Assembly: GCF_009192775.1 (NCBI RefSeq)
Contig: NZ_VTFX01000001.1
Location: 372,001 to 436,000 of the forward strand
From: Arthrobacter yangruifuii
Lineage (GTDB): Bacteria; Actinomycetota; Actinomycetes; Actinomycetales; Micrococcaceae
Direction of reading: 5' to 3'
Length of the DNA stretch: 64,000 nucleotides
Position 1 is the first letter of the stretch. Every line of letters starts with the position of its first letter. Below the pieces are notes generated by a model. It did not search any database, was not told the DNA's origin, and was given only the letters and a program-made list of their open reading frames with translations. Shown piece by piece: positions 33,750-44,089 of the stretch. Position numbers and translations under genes: made by a program.

Positions 33750-33768
33750 TGTCAACAGTTTGTTGACA
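33750..33768. promoter_or_regulatory. Operator TGTCAA-N7-TTGACA, copy 2
   Basis: TGTCAACAGTTTGTTGACA is a perfect 8-3-8 inverted repeat with the same half-sites and spacing as copy 1, its centre 28 bp away. On the minus strand its TTGACA serves as a consensus -35 box for the operon. Confidence 0.85.
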
Positions 33769-33851
33769 TTGTTTGAAAGGCGGGACAGAGGAACATCCCG
33801 GGGCTAAGGTGAGGCCGACGGATCGCTGGCTGGCAGGCAGAAGGAGTCGAC

Positions 33852-34094
33852 ATGGAGCGCTCGGTGTTGTCCCTGTGGTCATCGGGGTCGGTTCTGTCCA
33901 TTGGCTCGAAGAACTCCGTGCTGTCCGTCGGGAGTGTGGGGTCGGCCTGCTCCGTCGGGTCGATCGGGTCCTTCGGTTCCGTGCTGTCCATCGGCTCCGC
34001 CCTCTGCATCGGGGCAGTGATGTCCTGGCGGTCCGTCGGCGCGATCATGTCTTCGCGGTCCAATGCGGCAGTCATGGCCGCCGGCAGGTCCTAA
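33852..34094 (+). CDS. Ser-x-x tripeptide-repeat protein (possible mini beta-solenoid)
   Basis: An 80-residue protein in which every third residue from Ser4 to Ser49 is serine (16 in a row), after which Cys52, Ala55, Ser58, Ser61, Ala64, Ser67 and Ser70 keep the register. The positions between alternate hydrophobic and Gly/Leu, as in SVLSIGS and SVGSIGS. The six-residue period (two triplets) resembles the [LIV]-G-x-x-S-x hexapeptide of left-handed beta-helices. AAGGAG exactly 5 bases before the ATG and clean codon use show that it is a real gene. It has no signal peptide or membrane helix. Function unknown. Confidence 0.8.
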   Translation: MERSVLSLWSSGSVLSIGSKNSVLSVGSVGSACSVGSIGSFGSVLSIGSALCIGAVMSWRSVGAIMSSRSNAAVMAAGRS

Positions 34095-34163
34095 CTAGCT
34101 GCCGCGCCACCGGTTCCGCGGTGCCCCGCGGTGCTGTGGTCCCGCAGCGTCAGCCGGCGGGCA

Positions 34164-34847
34164 TCAATCAGGCACACCGTAAACCGCGGGTTCGGGCGTA
34201 AGGACGGCTTCGGAAACGGGCGCCGGCTGCGGGTAGTCCGCGGCGAGCGGCAGGGCAACGAGCAGAGCTGCTGAGAACAGGACGGAGGCACCCAGCGCCC
34301 CGGTCCGCTGCCGTCCCGAGGTCGGCTGTTCGGCGGGCGACCGGCCGCCGTCGTCCGCAGATGCGCGAAGGAACACGGCCAACAGTGCAGGCAGCCAGCC
34401 CCAGCTCACGCCCCAGTACGCGCCGGTCAGGAGGGCGGGGGCAAGCATGTCGAAGGTCCACTGCACCTGGGCGAAAGGCAGCATGGCGAGGATGCCGCCC
34501 ACGGCCAGTACCGCGGATCCGGCCACCGCTGCCAGGACCATGCTCATCCAGCTGGCCAGGAATAGTGTGCCGCGCGGCTGCCTGCCCGTCTTGGCGCCCG
34601 GCAGGAGGGCCAGGGCCAATGCCGCCACCGGCAGGGCCGAGAGTCCGGCCACCAGGACCAGGCCCGGACCATCCAGCATCGAACGGATGCGGACCGGCAT
34701 GGTGTCGGGAGAGACCACCGCGGCCAGGCCCATCGGGATCCCGCTGTTGCCGGAGGCCAGCAGCGCCGCATACCCCCAGCCTGAAATCAGCCAGAGCAAA
34801 GCCACGGAGGCGGGTAGAAGAAGCGGTTTCAAGATTCTGTTCCCCAT
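34164..34847 (-). CDS. Multi-pass membrane protein of unknown function
   Basis: A 227-residue protein with about five to six hydrophobic helices (near 8-25, 60-82, 95-125, 130-160 and 185-205). A charged loop (ADDGGRSPAEQPTSGRQRTG) precedes the last helix. No conserved catalytic motif is visible and I do not recognise the family. It stands alone between the Ser-x-x repeat gene (convergent) and the esterase gene. Confidence 0.7.
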   Translation of the reverse strand: MGNRILKPLLLPASVALLWLISGWGYAALLASGNSGIPMGLAAVVSPDTMPVRIRSMLDGPGLVLVAGLSALPVAALALALLPGAKTGRQPRGTLFLASWMSMVLAAVAGSAVLAVGGILAMLPFAQVQWTFDMLAPALLTGAYWGVSWGWLPALLAVFLRASADDGGRSPAEQPTSGRQRTGALGASVLFSAALLVALPLAADYPQPAPVSEAVLTPEPAVYGVPD

Positions 34848-34891
34848 CGGCCGAGCCTACCGCATGCCTTTCGGGCGCCCCTGGGCCGGTG

Positions 34892-35854
34892 CTACGGGGC
34901 CGGGGCCGGACCCAGCCGGGAACGCAATTCCGCGCACAGTTCGGCCAGCGCCTGCGGGGCGCTGCGGAACAGGCGCGGGAAGCCCAGGTATCCGTGCGGC
35001 ATTCCAACGTACGTGGTGATGCGGACCGGCACGCCGGCAGCGCGGAGGGCCCGGGCGTAGTTGAGTCCGTCATCGCGGAGCGGATCGTGTTCCGCCACCT
35101 GGATCAGGGCCGGGGGCAGCCCGCTGTGGTCCAGGGCCAGCAGCGGCGAGGCGTAGGGGTGGGCGTAATCCTCTTTGTGGGGAAGATAAAGGCTGCGGTA
35201 ACGCTCCATATCGCGCTTGGTAAGCAACGGTGCATTGGCCTCTTCCTCCATCGAGGCACTGCTCAAGGTCAGGTCCGTGGAGGGATACAACAACGCCTGG
35301 AAGGCGATGGCGGGCCCGGAGCGGTCCCGGGACATCAGCGTCAGCACGGCGGCGAGGTTGCCGCCGGCACTGTCACCGACCACCGCCAGCCGGGCCCCGT
35401 CGGCGTTCCACTCGGCGGCGCGTCCGGCCACGTCCGCCAGTGCCGCATAACAGTCCTCGGCCGCGGCGGGCCACGGGTGCGTCGGCGCCAGCCGGTAGGC
35501 GAGGGACACGACGACGGCGTTCGCGTCCCGGGCAATGGTGCTGGCGATCCCGTCATAGACGTTCAGGGTTCCGAAGGTCCAGCCGCCACCGTGGATGAAC
35601 ACCACCAGGGGCAGGGGTCCCTCAGCCTCCTGCGGACGATAGATCCGGGCGGGAATACGTCCGTCTGCTCCGTCGGCAGTGCCTTCCCGGACGTCGACGT
35701 CGGGAGCCAGGCCGCTCATCCACCAGTCGGTCAGCGGATTATGGCTGATGGTGATTTTCTGCTCGGCGAGAATCCGCTTCCTGCTTTTATTGGCCACCGA
35801 GAAGTTCTTCAGTACTTTGCCGAGCAGACGTACCCGCAGATCGAGCTTTGCCAT
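34892..35854 (-). CDS. Alpha/beta hydrolase of the hormone-sensitive-lipase type
   Basis: A 320-residue esterase. The oxyanion-hole motif HGGGWTFG, the nucleophile elbow GDSAGGN, the acid in EHDPLRDDG and the catalytic His in GMPHGYLGF make up the HSL (bHSL/LipH) family active site. No signal peptide is present, so it is cytoplasmic and probably acts on short-chain esters. The ATG at 35854 is preferred over longer in-frame starts reaching 36142 because AAAGGG precedes it and the family's cap begins there. Confidence 0.92.
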   Translation of the reverse strand: MAKLDLRVRLLGKVLKNFSVANKSRKRILAEQKITISHNPLTDWWMSGLAPDVDVREGTADGADGRIPARIYRPQEAEGPLPLVVFIHGGGWTFGTLNVYDGIASTIARDANAVVVSLAYRLAPTHPWPAAAEDCYAALADVAGRAAEWNADGARLAVVGDSAGGNLAAVLTLMSRDRSGPAIAFQALLYPSTDLTLSSASMEEEANAPLLTKRDMERYRSLYLPHKEDYAHPYASPLLALDHSGLPPALIQVAEHDPLRDDGLNYARALRAAGVPVRITTYVGMPHGYLGFPRLFRSAPQALAELCAELRSRLGPAPAP

Positions 35855-36081
35855 GTGATGCCCTTTTTCGTCGAGATTCCAGCCTAAAGGGCCGCATACG
35901 GCTGGGCCGGGGAGTTTTCCGAAAGAGGAGACCTTCGGGTACAAAAAGCTCTTTGGCCGGGTACGTTGACGGGTCCGCGGTACGCACCTATTCCGCCGCC
36001 GTCGCAAAGGCGTTGCCCGGCCCCCGCGCAGCGGGCAGAATCGAAACGACGCCGGGCGGGCCGGCGGCGGACGGAGCGACG

Positions 36082-38496
<2,415 letters not shown>

Positions 38497-38570
38497 GTTG
38501 CTGCTGCTAGGCGGGGATTTTGCTGCCGGTTTGCGAAAGCCCTGCCACTTTAAGGAAATTCTGCCCTTTT

Positions 38571-38627
38571 AAACTGGTCGGTTTCTCCTGAACTGGTCGA
38601 TTTTTCCTAAACTGGGCGGTTTCCCGT
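38571..38627. repeat. Three 19-bp tandem repeats of AAACTGGTCGGTTT type
   Basis: Units at 38571-38589, 38590-38608 and 38609-38627 share the core AACTGG[TG]CG[GA]TTT followed by a pyrimidine-rich spacer. Each core is itself an imperfect inverted repeat (AAAC...GTTT). They lie between the ends of the convergent UvrA2-like and YnfA-like genes and end 9 bases before the latter's stop. Confidence 0.8.
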
Positions 38628-38635
38628 TCGGGCGC

Positions 38636-38977
38636 TCAGATGCCTGGGCTGCGCGGGGCGAACATAATCACGGCCACCCCGATCAGGCAGATCAGCGATC
38701 CGGCAAGATCCCAGCGGTCGGGCCGGAAACCGTCGAAGACCATGCCCCACGCCAGGGATCCGGCCACAAACACCCCGCCGTAGGCCGCCAGGATCCGCCC
38801 GAAGCTGGCATCCGGCTGCAGCGTGGCCACAAAACCGTAGGCGCCGAGGGCCATCACGCCCAGGCCGGCCCACCACCAGGCCCGGTCCTCGCGGACGGCC
38901 TGCCAGATCAGCCAGGCGCCGCCGATCTCGGCCGCCGCGGCCAGCACAAACAGCAGCACGGTCTTAGCAATGGTCAT
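38636..38977 (-). CDS. YnfA/UPF0060-family small membrane protein
   Basis: A 113-residue protein with four predicted helices. It has the family hallmarks [17 protein letters not shown] in helix 1, [34 protein letters not shown] in the centre (in two adjoining segments, the [16 protein letters not shown] stretch being most typical) and [17 protein letters not shown] at the end. YnfA proteins are SMR-like and are suspected drug or metal exporters. The ATG at 38977 matches the usual length; a longer frame to 39220 has no support. Confidence 0.9.
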   Translation of the reverse strand: MTIAKTVLLFVLAAAAEIGGAWLIWQAVREDRAWWWAGLGVMALGAYGFVATLQPDASFGRILAAYGGVFVAGSLAWGMVFDGFRPDRWDLAGSLICLIGVAVIMFAPRSPGI

Positions 38978-39010
38978 GGCCTTTATCCTGCCGTAAACGC
39001 TCCGCCGACG

Positions 39011-39108
39011 CCGATGCCGGGCCGACCGGCGCCGGGACCCCGACGCCGACGCCGACGCCGGACGCCGGACCACCGAGGTCGGGCCGCCGACGCCGGGCCG
39101 ACCGGCGC
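39011..39108. repeat. GC-rich low-complexity tract with a 22-bp direct repeat
   Basis: The stretch is built of GACGCCG/GCCGGG units. A segment CCGAYGCCGGGCCGACCGGC with a following GC occurs at 39011-39032 and again at 39087-39108 with one mismatch. It lies between the start of the YnfA-like gene and a small plus-strand gene and encodes nothing convincing. Confidence 0.7.
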
Positions 39109-39218
39109 GACGACTCCGACACCGGACCCCGGGTTCCCACCCAAGGGCGGCCACTGGCCCGGTCGGTGTGCAGGCAGTTCCCGGCAAATTGTCAGACCCC
39201 GGAGGCATGATCTGCTGC

Positions 39219-39488
39219 ATGGGGGACAGAGTGCGAATTTACGGAGACATTGGGCGGGTCGGCACCCGAAGCGGGGCAGCGGGGGCGAAAGGCCGCGAAG
39301 GCCTTCCCCCGCAGTTGGGGCCGGGGCAGGTGTACGCCATGAAATCGGGCTGGGTGTTCCACACCGGGCCCTGCCAGATTGTCCGGCGGACCTGGGACTT
39401 CAACCCGGAGGGATTGCTGGTTATCGACGCCGAGGGTGCCGACGGGCGACGGCAGTGCGGCTCCTGCGCGGCCGCACCCAAGGACTGA
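39219..39488 (+). CDS. Small protein of unknown function
   Basis: An 89-residue protein starting [15 protein letters not shown], with a central [20 protein letters not shown] and [14 protein letters not shown], and two terminal cysteines in [12 protein letters not shown]. The aromatic, beta-rich pattern suggests a small beta-barrel (SH3-like), an inference. The start is uncertain: GGAGG at about 39200 is too near an in-frame ATG at 39207 and rather far from 39219. No operon partner is present. Confidence 0.55.
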   Translation: MGDRVRIYGDIGRVGTRSGAAGAKGREGLPPQLGPGQVYAMKSGWVFHTGPCQIVRRTWDFNPEGLLVIDAEGADGRRQCGSCAAAPKD

Positions 39489-39555
39489 CCGCAGTCCCCG
39501 CCGCAACGGTCCTCCGCATCCGAAACCGCGGCAAGGGGAAGTGCCCCGGCCGGGT

Positions 39556-40512
39556 TCACAGAGACCGCACCGGCGTTCCGGTCAGGAAGGCAGCGATGTC
39601 CTCCACCACCTGCGGGAAAAACGTCCGGTAGTTCCGCTCCGTGACGTAGCCCAGGTGCGGCGTCGCCAGCACGTTGGGCAGGTCCCGGAACGCGGAAGCT
39701 GCGGGCAGCGGCTCTTCCTCGAACACGTCCAGTCCTGCCCCGGCAAGGCGTCCGCTCTGCAGGGCGTCGAGGAGGGCCGGTTGGTCAACGATCCCGGCGC
39801 GGGAGGTGTTGACCAGGTGAGCGGTGGGCTTCATCAGTGCGAGGTCGCCGGCGCCGATGAGACCCCGGGTGCGCTCGCTGAGCACCGAATGGACGGTGAC
39901 GACGTCGGCCGCGGCCAGCAGCTCCTCTTTCGAGCCCGCGAGCCGGGCCCCGGCGTCGGCCGCCCGTTCCTGCGTAAGGTTGCTGCTCCAGGCGAGTACG
40001 TCCATGCCGAAGGCCGCACCCACCCGCGCCACCTGCGAGCCGATCTTCCCCAGCCCCAGTACCCCGAGGACGGCACCGTGCAGGTCCGTGCCGATGCTGG
40101 ACTGCCACGGTCCCCGGTCCCGCAGCGCGTTCGCCTCCGGCACCAGGTGCCGTGCCAGCCCCAGGATCAGCGCCCAGGTCAGCTCCGCCGGCGGCTGCGG
40201 ATTGCTTCCGGTTCCGCAGACGGCCACCCCGAGCTCCCTTGCCGCGGCCAGATCGATCGAGGCGTTGCGCATACCGGTGGTGACCAGCAGCTTCAGCCGC
40301 GGCAGCCGTGCCAGCAGGGTTGCGGAAAAAGGTGTGCGCTCGCGCATCAGCACAACGGCGTCGAATCCGGCCAGCCGTGCGGCAAGGGCATCCTCGCTGT
40401 CCAGATGATCCGGGAACACGGTCAGCTCCACCGCGTCCCCCAGCTGTGTCCAGTCGGCAAACCTGGTGGCTGCCTGCTGATAGTCGTCGAGCACTGCACA
40501 TTTCAGGGTCAT
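39556..40512 (-). CDS. D-2-hydroxyacid dehydrogenase
   Basis: A 318-residue NAD(P)-dependent enzyme. The Rossmann motif GVLGLGKIGSQVA, the catalytic Arg in VNTSRAGIVDQ, the Glu in LDVFEEEPLP and the His in TPHLGYVTERNY are present. The aromatic-rich YVTERNYRTFF ending and the opening VLDDYQQAA are typical of a subgroup of unknown substrate common in soil bacteria. It is divergent from the aromatic hydroxylase gene across about 190 bases, so joint regulation is possible. Confidence 0.92.
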   Translation of the reverse strand: MTLKCAVLDDYQQAATRFADWTQLGDAVELTVFPDHLDSEDALAARLAGFDAVVLMRERTPFSATLLARLPRLKLLVTTGMRNASIDLAAARELGVAVCGTGSNPQPPAELTWALILGLARHLVPEANALRDRGPWQSSIGTDLHGAVLGVLGLGKIGSQVARVGAAFGMDVLAWSSNLTQERAADAGARLAGSKEELLAAADVVTVHSVLSERTRGLIGAGDLALMKPTAHLVNTSRAGIVDQPALLDALQSGRLAGAGLDVFEEEPLPAASAFRDLPNVLATPHLGYVTERNYRTFFPQVVEDIAAFLTGTPVRSL

Positions 40513-40704
40513 TGGCGGTGTCCTTCTCTCATCTGCTCCAGCCCGGGGATCGGCCGCAGCAGATTGTAAATGTTGTGACCCCCATCATGTCTCCCGTAGA
40601 GTAATGACACCGCGCGCGCTCGGCTGGCGAACTTCTGTTCACACTGCGAACACCCTAATTCCGGGCAGCGGCACCAATGGCAGCACAACGAAGTGAGGAC
40701 ACCT

Positions 40705-42603
40705 GTGCAGTTCCACCATCACGGCTACGTATCCGGAGACCCGCGCATTCAGCCGGCAGCAGGGGTCGGCGTCGACCGCCCGGCCGAACTGCCCGAGAAG
40801 GTGGACGTGTTGATTGTCGGCACCGGCCCGGCCGGCATGCTTACCGCCGCGCAGCTGTCCCAGTTCCCGGACATCACCACCCGGATTGTGGAGCGCCGGG
40901 ACAGCCGGCTGGCCATCGGCCAGGCGGACGGCATCCAGGCCCGCAGCGTGGAGACGTTCCAGGCCTTCGGGTTTGCGGAGGAAATCACGGCGGAGGCCTA
41001 CCGCATCAGCGAGATGTGTTTCTGGCGCCCGGACCCCGAGGATCCCTCACGCATTGTCCGTTCCGGCCGCGCCCTGGATGATCCGCACGGGATCAGCGAA
41101 TTCCCGCACCTGATTGTCAACCAGGCCCGCGTGCTGGACTACTTCGCCCGGGTCATGGCCAACGCACCCACCCGCATGGCGCCGGACTACGGCTTCGAGT
41201 TCCGCGGCCTGGAGGTCGACGACGCCGCCGAGTACCCGGTCACCGTCACGCTCCTGCACACCGCGGGCCCGAAGGAGGGGACCGAACGCACGGTGAAGGC
41301 CAAGTACGTGGTGGGCGCCGACGGCGCGCGCAGCCAGGTCCGGCAGTCCATCGGCTCCACCCTCAAGGGCGACAAGGCCAACCACGCCTGGGGCGTCATG
41401 GACATCCTCGCCAACACCGACTTCCCGGACATCCGCACCAAATGCGCCATCCAGTCCTCCAACGGCGGCAGCATCCTGCTCATCCCGCGCGAAGGCGGGC
41501 ACCTGTTCCGCATGTATGTGGATCTGGGCGTGGTCCCGGAGGATGACAACGGCGCGGTCCGCAAGACCACCATCGACCAGATCATCGCCACGGCCAACGG
41601 CATCCTGGCCCCCTACACGCTGGACGTGCGCAACGTGGCCTGGCACAGCGTGTACGAGGTGGGCCACCGCCTCACTGACCGGTTCGACGACGTGCTGCCG
41701 GAGGACCTGGGCACCCGCACCCCGCGCGTCTTCATCACCGGCGATGCCTGCCACACGCACAGCGCCAAGGCCGGCCAGGGCATGAATGTGTCCATGCAGG
41801 ACGGTTTCAACATCGGCTGGAAGCTCGGCCATGTGCTGGACGGCCGCAGCCCCGAGGCCCTGCTCTCCACCTATTCGGCCGAACGCCAGGTGGTGGCCAA
41901 GAACCTCATCGATTTCGATAAGGAATGGTCCACCCTCATGGCGAAGAAGCCGGAGGAGTTCGAGAACCCCTCCGATCTGGAGGACTTCTACGTCCGCACC
42001 GCCGAATTCCCGGCGGGCTTCATGACGCAGTACACGCCTTCGATGCTCATTGCAGAACAGACGCACCAGGACCTGGCCTCCGGTTTCCCGATCGGCAAAC
42101 GCTTCAAATCCGCTACCGTCCAGCGGGTCTGCGACACCAACCGGGTGCACCTGGGCCATCAGGCAACGGCGGACGGCCGCTGGCGGATCTATGTGTTCGC
42201 GGACGCCCCCGCTGCCGGTGCTCCCTCGGCCGTCACGGTGCTGGCCGAATGGCTGGACAATGCCCCCGACTCGCCGCTGGCCGCCATGCCGGCCGGCTCG
42301 GACCGCGACGCCTGGTTTGATGTGAAGGTCATTTACCAGCAGGAACACGCCGATCTTGATCTGAACCGGGTTCCCGCGGTGTTCAAGCCTCAGGTCGGCC
42401 CGTTCCAGCTCAATGACCTGTCCAAGGTCTACGGCCTGGACCCGGCGTCGGACATCTTTGCTGAACGCGGCATTTCCCGCGACGGTGCGGTAGTGGTGGT
42501 CCGCCCGGACCAGTACGTGGCCAACGTGCTGCCGCTGACCGCCACGGCCGAGCTGGCGGACTTCTTTGCCCCGCTGCTGCCGGCCCGGCAGGCCCAGCAC
42601 TAA
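40705..42603 (+). CDS. FAD-dependent aromatic hydroxylase (3-hydroxybenzoate 4-monooxygenase/phenol 2-monooxygenase type)
   Basis: A 632-residue flavoprotein monooxygenase. The FAD motifs VLIVGTGPAGMLTAAQL and RVFITGDACHTHSAKAGQGMN and the middle DG motif VVGADGARSQVR are intact. The long C-terminal thioredoxin-like domain (about 445-632) places it in the phenol 2-monooxygenase/MobA group. Similarity suggests ring hydroxylation of 3-hydroxybenzoate or a related phenol, but no ring-cleavage gene is nearby. The GTG at 40705 is chosen because GAGGA lies 6 bases upstream; another GTG at 40693 forms part of that site. A 17-bp hairpin follows. Confidence 0.9.
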   Translation: MQFHHHGYVSGDPRIQPAAGVGVDRPAELPEKVDVLIVGTGPAGMLTAAQLSQFPDITTRIVERRDSRLAIGQADGIQARSVETFQAFGFAEEITAEAYRISEMCFWRPDPEDPSRIVRSGRALDDPHGISEFPHLIVNQARVLDYFARVMANAPTRMAPDYGFEFRGLEVDDAAEYPVTVTLLHTAGPKEGTERTVKAKYVVGADGARSQVRQSIGSTLKGDKANHAWGVMDILANTDFPDIRTKCAIQSSNGGSILLIPREGGHLFRMYVDLGVVPEDDNGAVRKTTIDQIIATANGILAPYTLDVRNVAWHSVYEVGHRLTDRFDDVLPEDLGTRTPRVFITGDACHTHSAKAGQGMNVSMQDGFNIGWKLGHVLDGRSPEALLSTYSAERQVVAKNLIDFDKEWSTLMAKKPEEFENPSDLEDFYVRTAEFPAGFMTQYTPSMLIAEQTHQDLASGFPIGKRFKSATVQRVCDTNRVHLGHQATADGRWRIYVFADAPAAGAPSAVTVLAEWLDNAPDSPLAAMPAGSDRDAWFDVKVIYQQEHADLDLNRVPAVFKPQVGPFQLNDLSKVYGLDPASDIFAERGISRDGAVVVVRPDQYVANVLPLTATAELADFFAPLLPARQAQH

Positions 42604-42630
42604 GCCTCCGCGGCAGGGTACAGAACAGCA

Positions 42631-42667
42631 ACGACGACGGCGGCACCTTGGGTGCCGCCGTCGTCGT
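42631..42667. terminator. 17-bp perfect hairpin after the hydroxylase gene
   Basis: ACGACGACGGCGGCACC (42631-42647) pairs perfectly with GGTGCCGCCGTCGTCGT (42651-42667) around a TTG loop. No T-run follows, but its strength and place suggest termination. Confidence 0.8.
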
Positions 42668-42712
42668 CCTGCGTTAACCGGCGCCCGGGCCGGAACTGGC
42701 AGACTTGCCGGT

Positions 42713-43222
42713 ATGGATACCGCCGAAAATGACTATGACGCTGCCGCGCAGCTCTGGGATGCGTACGCCGCAGCCTTCCCCGAACGGGCCGCGGCTGCCG
42801 GGGAGTACAGCGTGGAAGCGTTCGGCGATTCCCCGCAGCAGGCCGACGAACTGCTGGCCCTGGTGCTGGACGGCACCAAGCGAGCCACCAGCTCGCATGT
42901 TGCGGAGTACGTGGACGAGGGCGAGCCGCTGCCCCGGATCGGCGTCCACTGGATTGTGTGCGACGGCGCCGGAGTGCCGAAGGCGGTCCTGCGAACCACC
43001 GAACTGCGGATAGGGACCTTCGCCGACGTGGACGAGGCCTTTGCCTTCGACGAGGGTGAGGGTGACCGGACCCTGGCCTACTGGCAGCGCGAACACCGGA
43101 AGTTCTGGGAGCGGACGGCTGCGGTGCGCGGCGGCACCTGGTCCGAAGCCGACGAGCTGGTGTTTGAACGCTTCGAAGTGGTCTGGCCTGCCCGGGACAG
43201 GTCCGGGGTTCCCTGGGCGTAG
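42713..43222 (+). CDS. ASCH-domain protein
   Basis: A 169-residue ASCH-fold protein, seen from EAFGDSPQQADELLALVLDGTKRATSS, EGEPLPRIGVHWIVCDGAG and ELRIGTFADVDEAFAFDEGEG (in separate segments). ASCH proteins are PUA-like and thought to bind or modify RNA or nucleotides; some are amidohydrolases on modified cytidines. A CAGACT box ending 7 bases before the ATG suggests a leaderless message. It is convergent with the SDR gene. Confidence 0.88.
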   Translation: MDTAENDYDAAAQLWDAYAAAFPERAAAAGEYSVEAFGDSPQQADELLALVLDGTKRATSSHVAEYVDEGEPLPRIGVHWIVCDGAGVPKAVLRTTELRIGTFADVDEAFAFDEGEGDRTLAYWQREHRKFWERTAAVRGGTWSEADELVFERFEVVWPARDRSGVPWA

Positions 43223-43237
43223 ACCCGGCGCTGCCCG

Positions 43238-43975
43238 TTACCAGGGCAGGGGGCCGTCCTCGTCGCTGAAGGTGCCAGTGGGTCCGCCGACTGGAATGGT
43301 GGCCATCCGGACGGCAGCCCGTGCTCCCTGCTCGGGGGTACGGGTACCGCGGAAGCCGTTCAAATCCGTGGCGACAAAACCGGGACAGACCGCATTGACC
43401 AGGATCCCTTCCGGCGCCAGGCCCTTGGCGTACTGCAGTGTCAGGGAAGTCAGGGCGGTCTTGGACGGGGCGTAGCCCGCGGCGATCGGATTGGTATTGG
43501 CCGGATCGGACACCGCGGCCAGGGATCCGGCCACGCTGGAGACGTTGACGATCCGCGGTGCCTCAGAGAGGCGCAGCAGCGGCAGGAAGGCCGCGGTCAC
43601 GGAAATGACGCCGAAAAAGTTGGTCTCGAAGACGGCGCGGACCTCGTCCACGTCGGCCGAGCCCGGCTGCTGGGCGGCGAAACTGACTCCCGGCGTGGCC
43701 ACAATTCCGGCGTTGTTGACCAAGGCGTCCAGTCGGCCGAAACGGGTTTTGACCTCATCCGCAGCGGCCGCCACCGAGGCCGGATCGGTGACGTCCAGGA
43801 CCACGGCGACGGCGTGACCGCCTTCGGCGCGCAGTTCGGCCGCGGCCCGCTCACCGGCGTCGGCGTTCCGGGCGGCCACCACCACGGTGTGGCCGAGGGT
43901 GGCCAGCTGACCGGCGATCTGGCGTCCGATGCCCTTGTTGGCACCGGTCACGAGGGCAATCATGCTGTCATTCAA
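43238..43975 (-). CDS. SDR-family oxidoreductase (carbonyl-reductase-like), TTG start
   Basis: A 245-residue SDR with VTGANKGIGRQIA, NNAGIV, the catalytic Ser in NVSSVAGS and YAPSK. The pattern is that of plant/animal carbonyl reductase-like SDRs that reduce ketones with NADPH. A TTG at 43975 preceded by AGGAG with 5-base spacing is the best start; the first ATG (43963) is four codons later without its own site. It is divergent from an AraC regulator that probably controls it. Confidence 0.9.
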   Translation of the reverse strand: MNDSMIALVTGANKGIGRQIAGQLATLGHTVVVAARNADAGERAAAELRAEGGHAVAVVLDVTDPASVAAAADEVKTRFGRLDALVNNAGIVATPGVSFAAQQPGSADVDEVRAVFETNFFGVISVTAAFLPLLRLSEAPRIVNVSSVAGSLAAVSDPANTNPIAAGYAPSKTALTSLTLQYAKGLAPEGILVNAVCPGFVATDLNGFRGTRTPEQGARAAVRMATIPVGGPTGTFSDEDGPLPW

Positions 43976-44089
43976 GGGAACTCCTAGGAAGAAACGGTCT
44001 TTCCGGATTCGGAACCACTTCCACTCTGCCCGGCGGATTTTGAACGCGGAATAACGCCAAGTCCGCTTTTCTTGTCCTAAAGTACAGGA

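Noticed and set aside
33752-34075. 107-codon antisense frame opposite the Ser-x-x repeat gene
   Set aside because: It mirrors the repeat on the other strand and runs into the operators; the plus strand has the strong ribosome-binding site.
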